From NCBI GenBank assembly GCA_903884915.1, contig CAISGS010000241.1:1-5811 (forward strand): a stretch of 5,811 nt of DNA. The letters run 5' to 3'. The notes beneath the pieces are model-generated. The model did not search any database. It was not told the origin of the DNA and saw nothing but the letters and a program-made list of their open reading frames with translations. This document shows positions 1 through 5,811 of this stretch, piece by piece (the stretch's first letter is position 1; each line of letters begins with the position of its first letter). This DNA comes from an uncultured Caulobacteraceae bacterium (lineage in GTDB: Bacteria > Pseudomonadota > Alphaproteobacteria > Caulobacterales > Caulobacteraceae). Made by a program: the position numbers and the translations under genes.

Positions 1-31
1 CATCCAGTCATGGAAGCTTGTCTTGACGGGA

Positions 32-107
<76 letters not shown>

Positions 108-149
108 GCACTAGAACTGCCTTTGGTGAGGGCAGCAGCGAGGGCGCGA

Positions 150-177
150 TACATACGCTAATCTATTGGGATGGCAA
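150..177 (-). promoter_or_regulatory. Candidate sigma70-type promoter of tRNA-Lys
   Basis: On the minus strand, TTGCCA (complement of 172-177) is followed after 16 bases by TATGTA (complement of 150-155). The next bases are GC-rich (CGCGCCC), as is common at stringently controlled stable-RNA promoters. The start site would fall about 35 bases before the mature tRNA 5' end. This rests on motif matching only. Transcripts from here would diverge from the HPt gene. Confidence 0.4.
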
Positions 178-218
178 GCGACTTGATGTGACTTTAGTAA
201 GGAAAATGGGGGGCACCC

Positions 219-587
219 ATGGCCGGACGAGAAAAGACGGGAGCGCTAGATTTCGATTATCTCGAGACCTATGCCGATGGCGATATGGTGGTCGTGGAAG
301 AGGTGTTGAATCTCTTTCGCGAACAGGCGGCCCTGTGGCTGCGGGTCATGGATCCGCACGATCCGAGTGAAGGCTGGCGCGATGCGATCCACAGCCTGAA
401 GGGGACGGCCTTGGGTGTCGGGGCTGTGTCTCTGGCGCAGGCCTGTTCAACGGCCGAGTGGGTGCTAGGCGATGCCCAAATGGACCGGACCCTCGCCCTG
501 ATCCGCGTGCGTGATGCGGTAGAGGCGGTCTTGGCCGATATTACGATCTATCAGGACGAAAAGAACATTCAGTCCTTGCGCGACTGA
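219..587 (+). CDS. Histidine phosphotransfer (HPt) domain protein, ShpA-like
   Basis: This 122-residue cytoplasmic protein is essentially one HPt domain, a four-helix phosphorelay shuttle that carries phosphate between receiver domains. The signature AIHSLKGTALGVGA lies at about residues 56-69. His58 is the expected phosphoacceptor, and the following LKG and small residues are typical. No kinase ATPase domain, receiver, signal peptide or membrane segment is present, so it is an orphan shuttle. The start is fixed, because an in-frame TAA at 198-200 leaves ATG 219 as the only good start. The ribosome site is poor (a G run just upstream). No partner kinase or regulator is in the window. In Caulobacter a protein of this size and architecture, ShpA, links ShkA to TacA in stalk control. 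Orthology is inferred from organism type and remembered gene order, not shown here. The 3' end overlaps the convergent chorismate mutase gene by 19 bases. Confidence 0.9.
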   Translation: MAGREKTGALDFDYLETYADGDMVVVEEVLNLFREQAALWLRVMDPHDPSEGWRDAIHSLKGTALGVGAVSLAQACSTAEWVLGDAQMDRTLALIRVRDAVEAVLADITIYQDEKNIQSLRD

Positions 588-883
588 TCCCAGACGCTGA
601 GCTCATAGGCGATAGACCGGTCGATCAGCAGGCGCCACACCGGCTCTGCGATGGCGGGCGACAGGCCAACCTTTTGCGCCTCTGCCTTGACCTTGGCCAC
701 CACGTCCTCAATGCGCGGCACATCGCGCACCACATTGCGGTCCTGCTTAATGCGGGCGGCGGCATCCATATAGCCCTGACGTTCCGCCAAGAGGGCGACA
801 AGAGCACGATCAAGCTCATCCACCCCTTGGCGAACTTCGGTCATGGTGGCGCAGTCAGAGGAGGGGAGGCGTTCAGACGTCAT
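569..883 (-). CDS. Chorismate mutase, AroQ/PchB-type
   Basis: This is a 104-residue all-helical, single-domain chorismate mutase. It converts chorismate to prephenate, the entry to phenylalanine and tyrosine synthesis. By register with Pseudomonas PchB from memory, the active-site residues are Arg18 (EVRQGVDELD), Arg35 (LLAERQGY), Lys46 (AARIKQD) and Glu94 (IAYELSVW). In PchB and E. coli chorismate mutase the last position is Gln, while Glu occurs in yeast chorismate mutase. No prephenate dehydratase, dehydrogenase or DAHP synthase domain is fused. PchB itself is mainly an isochorismate-pyruvate lyase, but no salicylate or siderophore genes are nearby, so mutase is the better call. The start is ATG at 883, with AAGG a few bases upstream inside the end of the LysR gene. 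Met14 is a possible shorter start. It lies 6 bases downstream of that LysR gene and probably shares its transcript. Confidence 0.9.
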   Translation of the reverse strand: MTSERLPSSDCATMTEVRQGVDELDRALVALLAERQGYMDAAARIKQDRNVVRDVPRIEDVVAKVKAEAQKVGLSPAIAEPVWRLLIDRSIAYELSVWDQSRKD

Positions 884-889
884 AGGGCC

Positions 890-1834
890 TTAGATTCCAG
901 CACCATTATCAATGGACAGAAGCGCAGCCTCGTGGGCCTCAGCTTCCGCGATGAGCCATGAGACGAAGGCCTTAACCTGCGGCAAACGTCCCTTGGCCTT
1001 GGGATGGACGAGGTAATAGGCGAAATCGACGGCGGTGGCGATCTGAAAGGGCGCGACCAATCGGCCTGCATCCAGATCAGCCTGGGCCAAGGCCCGCTTG
1101 GCCAGAGCCACGCCGCGCCCGCCGACCGCGGCCTCAATCACTAGCGAGGATTGGTTAAAGCGCGGCCCTCTGGCGCCGTCCATGCCCTTCACGCCCCGCG
1201 CGGCCAGCCACATGGTCCAGTCGGGGCAGCTTTCGTCCGCGTCGGGCGAGCCATCGTGCAGAAGGATCTGCCCGCTGAGATCGGACAGGGCGCTGAGGGG
1301 GTGGGCTTCTAAAAAGGCGGGGCTGGCAACGGCAATCACCGTCTCTTGCATCAGACGGTGAACCTCGAGCCCCGGATAGCGGCCCGAGCCATAGCGGATG
1401 GCGATATCGACTTCACCGCCGCCGAAATCGACCAGCTCCATTCCCGCCGATACCCAAACATCGACATGGGGGTGAGCGGTTTCGAATTTCCCAAGACGCG
1501 GGACCAGCCACTTGGCGGCAAAGGAGGGGGCAACCGAGACAGTCAAGCGCCGACCATCAATGGCTGCTGTCAGCATCGAGGCGGCTTCAGCCAGACGGTC
1601 AAAGGCCTCGCGCAGGGCGGGCAGGGCGATCTGGGCCGCGTCGGTCAGCAACAGCCCCTTGGGCGTGCGCTTAAACAGGGCCGCGCCGACATAGTCTTCG
1701 AGATTTTGAATCTGCTGACTAACCGCGCCGGGGGTCACCGATAGTTCTTCTGCGGCACGACTGAAGTTCAGGTGCCGGGCAGCGGCCTCAAAGGCCCTTA
1801 GCGCGTTTAGGGGTGGTAGTCGGCGGCGGTCCAT
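890..1834 (-). CDS. LysR-family transcriptional regulator, GcvA-like
   Basis: This 314-residue protein has the usual LysR length and layout. An N-terminal winged helix-turn-helix lies at about residues 9-65, with recognition region FSRAAEELSVTPGAVSQQIQNLE at 24-46. A linker helix follows, then a periplasmic-binding-protein-like effector domain from about 95 to 300. The opening RLPPLNALRAFEAAARHLNFSRAA and the stretch LTVSVAPSFAAKWLVPRLGKF are characteristic of the GcvA subgroup. Its true effector and targets cannot be read from sequence, and the subgroup name does not imply control of glycine cleavage. The start ATG (complement of 1832-1834) is preceded by AGGA at good spacing. It faces away from the cobA-cys operon across 186 bases, a position typical of LysR proteins that autoregulate and control the divergent genes. 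The chorismate mutase gene follows after 6 bases. Confidence 0.93.
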   Translation of the reverse strand: MDRRRLPPLNALRAFEAAARHLNFSRAAEELSVTPGAVSQQIQNLEDYVGAALFKRTPKGLLLTDAAQIALPALREAFDRLAEAASMLTAAIDGRRLTVSVAPSFAAKWLVPRLGKFETAHPHVDVWVSAGMELVDFGGGEVDIAIRYGSGRYPGLEVHRLMQETVIAVASPAFLEAHPLSALSDLSGQILLHDGSPDADESCPDWTMWLAARGVKGMDGARGPRFNQSSLVIEAAVGGRGVALAKRALAQADLDAGRLVAPFQIATAVDFAYYLVHPKAKGRLPQVKAFVSWLIAEAEAHEAALLSIDNGAGI

Positions 1835-1839
1835 AGTTT

Positions 1840-1843
1840 TCCT
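1840..1843 (-). promoter_or_regulatory. Ribosome binding site of the LysR gene
   Basis: AGGA on the minus strand lies 5 bases before ATG 1834 (read TATAGGAAAACTATGG). It supports this start codon, which also begins the expected N-terminal LysR sequence. Confidence 0.6.
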
Positions 1844-1867
1844 ATAGCCTTAGGCAGAAGTCCTCGT

Positions 1868-1912
1868 TTGCGAAGTGGCAGCATCCGCAACATTTTGCAA
1901 CTGTTCCGCAAC
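1868..1912. promoter_or_regulatory. Phased GCAAC repeats, candidate regulator binding region
   Basis: GCAAC occurs three times, at 1887-1891, 1897-1901 and 1908-1912, with start-to-start steps of 10 and 11 bases, about one helical turn. TTGCG at 1868-1872 is an inverted partner of CGCAA at 1886-1890, and TTGC at 1895-1898 faces GCAA at 1908-1911. Repeated half-sites on one helix face, between a LysR gene and the operon it faces, would suit LysR tetramer binding. That role is inferred. The weak TTGCGA-N17-CATTTT pair at 1868-1896 could also be a plus-strand promoter. Confidence 0.35.
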
Positions 1913-1915
1913 GTT

Positions 1916-1957
1916 ATGGCCCTTTCGTTGTGGTGCGGACTACGGAGTGGATGCTAA
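1916..1957 (+). other. Possible 13-codon leader ORF with two Cys codons
   Basis: ATG at 1916 opens a frame reading MALSLWCGLRSGC and stops at TAA 1955-1957. Its last sense codon is TGC (1952-1954), and another TGC is codon 7. The stop lies in the loop of the perfect inverted repeat at 1942-1970, whose left arm is encoded by codons 9-12. No Shine-Dalgarno is visible, so translation would need a transcript starting close to the ATG. It may be chance; it is listed because it sits directly before a cysteine-pathway operon. Confidence 0.2.
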
Positions 1958-1970
1958 TCGTCCACTCCGT
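1942..1970. promoter_or_regulatory. Perfect 10-bp inverted repeat (operator or leader hairpin)
   Basis: ACGGAGTGGA (1942-1951) and TCCACTCCGT (1961-1970) are exact reverse complements around a 9-base loop, TGCTAATCG. No T run follows, so it is not a standard intrinsic terminator. The right arm ends 50 bases before the cobA start. The loop contains GCTAAT, which resembles the -10 element of Caulobacter housekeeping promoters, with TTGTGG at 1928-1933 as a weak -35 and a long 19-base spacer. It could be an operator over the operon promoter or an RNA hairpin in the leader. The structure is certain; the role is not known. Confidence 0.6.
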
Positions 1971-1975
1971 TCAAC

Positions 1976-1992
1976 CCGGCGATCTATGCCGG
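1976..1992 (+). promoter_or_regulatory. Second small hairpin in the cobA leader
   Basis: CCGGC (1976-1980) pairs with GCCGG (1988-1992) around a 7-base loop. It begins 5 bases after the larger inverted repeat and ends 28 bases before the cobA ATG. A 5-bp GC stem can arise by chance in this base composition, so a leader role is only suggested. Confidence 0.3.
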
Positions 1993-2020
1993 TCCGACCC
2001 AATGAAGGCTTTCCAGGCTT

Positions 2021-2836
2021 ATGGCCCGACGACTTGTTGTCCTGCAATCCTCTGCCAATGCGCCGGAGTCTGGCCGCGTTGCGGGTAAGGTGTGGCTGGT
2101 CGGCGGCGGTCCGGGCGATCCAGACCTCTTGACGATCAAGGCCCTGCGGCTGCTGCAAAGCGCCGATGTGGTGGTTCATGATCGCCTGACCCCTCAGCCT
2201 GTGCTTGATCTTGCCGGTCCCCAAGCGCGGATGATCGATGTGGGCAAGCGCAAGTCGCGCCATACCCTGCCACAGGATGACATCAATGCCCTGTTGGTCG
2301 CCTTGGCGGTTGAGGGCCTAAAGGTCGTGCGCCTCAAGGGCGGTGATCCCTTTGTCTTTGGCCGGGGCGGCGAAGAGATGCAGGCCTGCCGTGAGGCCGG
2401 GGTTCCGGTCGAGGTCGTTCCGGGCGTCAGCGCAGGCCTCGCGGCGGCGGCAGGCGCAGGGGCTCCCCTGACCCATCGCGGCTTGGCTCAGGCCGTGACC
2501 TTTGTGACCGGGCACGCTGCTAGTGGCCAAGCCCCTGATCTGGACTGGAACGGTTTGGCCAGCGCCAACCATACGGTCGTGGTCTATATGGGCCTGTCCA
2601 GTGCACCGATCATCACCGCCCGCCTGATCGAGGCGGGGCGCGCAGCATCCACGCCGGTCCTTGCCGTTGAAAATGCCAGCCGCCCGGACGAGCGCCGGGT
2701 CCTATCCACCCTTGGACAGTTGCCCTTAGCCCTCAGCGGCATTGACGGTCCTGCCATCCTCATCATCGGAGAGGTCGCAGCCTTGGCAGAGGACGCGACC
2801 CTTCTGGATCAAGTTTTAGAGCGAGTTCAGGCATGA
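2021..2836 (+). CDS. cobA: Uroporphyrinogen-III C-methyltransferase (SUMT)
   Basis: This 271-residue SAM-dependent enzyme methylates uroporphyrinogen III at C2 and C7 to give precorrin-2, the branch point to siroheme and cobalamin. SUMT motifs appear in order: WLVGGGPGDPDLLTIKALR from about residue 25 (SAM loop), RLKGGDPFVFGRGGEE at 104-119, the GVSAGLAAAAGAGAPLTHR region ending at 153, and AQAVTFVTGH to 165. It lacks the N-terminal precorrin-2 dehydrogenase/ferrochelatase domain of E. coli CysG, so those steps need another protein. About 20 residues precede the core, slightly long for a stand-alone SUMT. An in-frame TGA at 2003-2005 rules out earlier starts, and the Shine-Dalgarno is weak (GAAGG at 2004-2008, or AGG at 2015-2017). 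As first gene of the cys operon it most likely supplies siroheme for CysI. Its stop overlaps the next start as ATGA. Confidence 0.95.
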   Translation: MARRLVVLQSSANAPESGRVAGKVWLVGGGPGDPDLLTIKALRLLQSADVVVHDRLTPQPVLDLAGPQARMIDVGKRKSRHTLPQDDINALLVALAVEGLKVVRLKGGDPFVFGRGGEEMQACREAGVPVEVVPGVSAGLAAAAGAGAPLTHRGLAQAVTFVTGHAASGQAPDLDWNGLASANHTVVVYMGLSSAPIITARLIEAGRAASTPVLAVENASRPDERRVLSTLGQLPLALSGIDGPAILIIGEVAALAEDATLLDQVLERVQA

Positions 2837-3207
2837 GCGCCGAGTTTTTAAAGGCCCTGACAGCCAATCGGCTGGGCGAGGGTGACGTGGTCTTTTGGTC
2901 TAGCGGTCAATGGGTCGAGCAGTTTGCCGACGCGGAACTGTTCACCGAAGAGGCTCCTGCCGAGGCCGCCGTGGCTCTGGCCAAGGCGCAGAACCGCACC
3001 GTCGTGGACGCCTATCTCATTGATGTGACCCGCAGCGAGCAGGGCGTGGCCCCGGTCAGCTATCGCGAACGTCTTCGGGCCCTTGGCCCAACCAATGAAC
3101 TGGGACACGGCAAGCAGGCCCTTGGCGGGGCCGCCATCGCCGCCCTGCAAGCGGCGTCCGGAGCTGCCCGCTCGACCGGTCGCCTTGACCTCATCCGTCG
3201 CAAGTAA
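2833..3207 (+). CDS. DUF2849 domain protein of the sulfite reductase operon
   Basis: This is a 124-residue soluble protein of unknown function. The N-terminal LTANRLGEGDVVFWSSGQWVE, the central RTVVDAYLIDV and the PVSYRERLRALGP segment (about residues 75-87) match my memory of DUF2849, which is commonly found beside cysI in Alphaproteobacteria. No signal peptide, membrane segment, CxxC pair or Fe-S motif is present; no cysteine occurs at all, which argues against it being an electron carrier with its own cluster. The last 35 or so residues are rich in Ala and Gly and look less conserved. It is translationally coupled to cobA by ATGA (2833-2836), and its TAA stop overlaps the cysI ribosome site. 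A helper role for CysI is inferred from position only. Confidence 0.88.
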   Translation: MSAEFLKALTANRLGEGDVVFWSSGQWVEQFADAELFTEEAPAEAAVALAKAQNRTVVDAYLIDVTRSEQGVAPVSYRERLRALGPTNELGHGKQALGGAAIAALQAASGAARSTGRLDLIRRK

Positions 3208-3210
3208 GGA
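3206..3210 (+). promoter_or_regulatory. Ribosome binding site of cysI
   Basis: AAGGA lies 6 bases before ATG 3217 and shares bases with the TAA stop of the DUF2849 gene (3205-3207). This supports the chosen start and coupled translation. Confidence 0.7.
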
Positions 3211-3216
3211 CACCGA

Positions 3217-4858
<1,642 letters not shown>

Positions 4859-4875
<17 letters not shown>

Positions 4876-5365
4876 GTACACCGCCAACGGCGCGACCGAG
4901 ATTGAGAACGCCTTCGTCTCTGTGGTCGATGGTGAACCCGTGCCGCAGGGCGCGGACATCATTGTCTCGCTGGGCCGTATCAAGGCCGAGGGCGAGGCCC
5001 TGCTGGCCAGCGGCGTTCGGGTTGGGGTTCAGATTGAACCGGCTGAGGCGGTTGAAGACTTGGCAGAGCTCTTGCCACGTCTGGCCCTCGTTGCCGTAGC
5101 CTTCCCGAAGTTTCGCGATGGCCGGGCCTATACCTCCGCAACCCTGCTGCGCCAGCGGTTGGGCTTTAACGGCGAGGTTCGGGCGGTGGGCGATGTCTTG
5201 CGCGAGCAGGCCTATGTCATGACCCGCTGCGGGATTGATGCCTTTGTGCCGGCCGATGGCTCCAGCGCGGCGGAATGGTCGCGGGCGGCCGGTCATTTCC
5301 GCCATGTCTATCAGACGGCGGCGGATGGCCGGACCCCGGCCTATGCGGAACCGGGTAGGCGCTAG
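4859..5365 (+). CDS. DUF934 domain protein of the sulfate assimilation operon
   Basis: This is a 168-residue soluble protein of unproven function. The conserved core FPKFRDGRAYTSATLLRQRLGFNGEVRAVGDVLREQ (about residues 83-118), followed by MTRCGIDAF, is the hallmark of DUF934. Members of this family commonly sit between cysI and cysH in Proteobacteria, sometimes annotated as an oxidoreductase or sulfite reductase subunit without firm proof. One cysteine (in TRCGID) is visible, with no Fe-S or flavin motif and no signal peptide. The C-terminal 25 or so residues look variable. The strong ribosome site and the 17-base overlap with cysI suggest high, coupled expression. cysH starts 4 bases after its TAG stop. 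A role in sulfite reductase assembly or electron supply is an inference from context. Confidence 0.9.
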
Positions 5366-5369
5366 GGCC

Positions 5370-5811
5370 ATGGCGCTGGATTTACAGAACCAAACCTCGG
5401 TCGGCGCTCAGTCCAGCCTCGCTGAACAGCTGGATCAGGACCTGCGCCATGCCTCGCCGCAGGAGATCTTGGCGCGGGCGGCCGAGATCTTTGGGGATCG
5501 CTTGGCGCTTGTCTCATCCTTTGGCGCGGAGTCGGCGGTGCTGCTGCATCTGGTCGCCCAGATCAAGCCGGACATGCCGGTCCTGTTCCTCGACACGGGG
5601 ATGTTGTTCGGTCAGACCCTCGATTATCGCAAGTCCCTCGCAGCCCGCCTTGGCCTGACCGATGTGCGGGACCTGCGGCCTCAGTTTCAAGATCTGGCGA
5701 CGGGCGATCCTAAGGCCGATCTATGGAAGATTGATACGGACGGCTGTTGTCATATCCGCAAGGTCCTGCCGCTCGACCGGGCCTTGGGCGCATTTGATGG
5801 CTGGATTACGG
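5370..5811 (+). CDS. cysH: APS/PAPS reductase, CysH family (partial, 3' end missing)
   Basis: The frame is open from ATG 5370 to the window end, giving 147 residues; the family is usually about 240-250, so about 100 C-terminal residues are missing. CysH reduces adenylyl sulfate (or PAPS) to sulfite, the substrate of CysI. Visible motifs are the PP-loop-like SSFGAESAVLLHL (49-61), the nucleotide-binding LDTGMLFGQTLDY (74-86) and DGCCHIRKVLPL (124-135). The adjacent Cys126-Cys127 pair is the first half of the CC...CxxC 4Fe-4S site of assimilatory APS reductases and is absent from E. coli-type PAPS reductases, so APS is the likely substrate. The second half and the catalytic cysteine lie outside the window. 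An in-frame ATG at 5343 is an alternative start that would overlap DUF934 by 23 bases. The ribosome site is weak (TAGG at 5356-5359). Confidence 0.95.
   Translation, partial: MALDLQNQTSVGAQSSLAEQLDQDLRHASPQEILARAAEIFGDRLALVSSFGAESAVLLHLVAQIKPDMPVLFLDTGMLFGQTLDYRKSLAARLGLTDVRDLRPQFQDLATGDPKADLWKIDTDGCCHIRKVLPLDRALGAFDGWIT

Noticed and set aside
108..218. CtrA box or clear promoter for the HPt gene
   Set aside because: I looked for TTAA-N7-TTAA and for paired -35/-10 elements on the plus strand and found none convincing.
188..370. Alternative 60-codon frame over the HPt start
   Set aside because: It is out of frame with the conserved HPt domain, is Arg/Gly-rich, and has no family resemblance.
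1346..1744. 132-codon plus-strand open frame
   Set aside because: It is fully antisense to the LysR gene, with no ribosome site or recognisable motif.
1942..1970. Rho-independent terminator
   Set aside because: The stem is strong, but no T run follows on either strand (TTCAACC on plus), and it sits upstream of an operon rather than after a gene.
1821..2112. CGGCGGCGGTCC repeated at 1821 and 2101
   Set aside because: Both copies encode parts of real proteins (read on opposite strands) and are GC-rich low-complexity matches; chance is sufficient.
1875..2132. GTG-started frame with several Cys codons running into cobA
   Set aside because: It has no ribosome site, overlaps cobA out of frame for over 110 bases and loses any leader-like character. 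The shorter ORF at 1916 is a better leader candidate.

Overview
The window looks like a chromosomal stretch from an alphaproteobacterium, most likely of the family Caulobacteraceae. The protein style, the moderately high GC content, and the gene order point that way. From memory, that order (HPt protein, chorismate mutase, LysR regulator, uroporphyrinogen methyltransferase, DUF2849, sulfite reductase, DUF934, CysH) resembles the Caulobacter crescentus chromosome. The genus cannot be fixed from the sequence alone. There is no sign of mobile elements, prophage or CRISPR.

Layout. A tRNA-Lys(CTT) lies on the minus strand at the left edge, with a plausible promoter just upstream. A short gap follows, then a plus-strand gene for a single-domain histidine phosphotransfer (HPt) protein. 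Its last 19 bases overlap, tail to tail, a minus-strand gene for a small AroQ/PchB-type chorismate mutase. That gene sits 6 bases downstream of a minus-strand LysR-type regulator of the GcvA subgroup, so those two probably form one transcript.

A 186-base divergent intergenic region separates the LysR gene from a tightly packed plus-strand operon: cobA (SUMT), a DUF2849 protein, cysI (siroheme/4Fe-4S sulfite reductase), a DUF934 protein and cysH (APS reductase, cut by the window end). Junctions are a 4-base ATGA overlap, a 9-base gap, a 17-base overlap and a 4-base gap. Together these genes cover the reductive half of assimilatory sulfate reduction. CobA starts siroheme synthesis, CysH makes sulfite, and CysI reduces sulfite to sulfide for cysteine synthesis. 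No CysJ flavoprotein is visible, so the electron donor is probably a ferredoxin or another partner encoded elsewhere.

The most interesting unexplained sequence is the divergent intergenic region. It holds a perfect 10-bp inverted repeat with a 9-base loop, a second small hairpin 5 bases later, three GCAAC repeats spaced 10 and 11 bases apart, and a 13-codon reading frame. That frame ends in a Cys codon, and its stop lies in the loop of the large hairpin. Two readings compete: a DNA operator for a sulfur-responsive regulator, or a cysteine-sensing translated leader. Sequence alone cannot decide between them.
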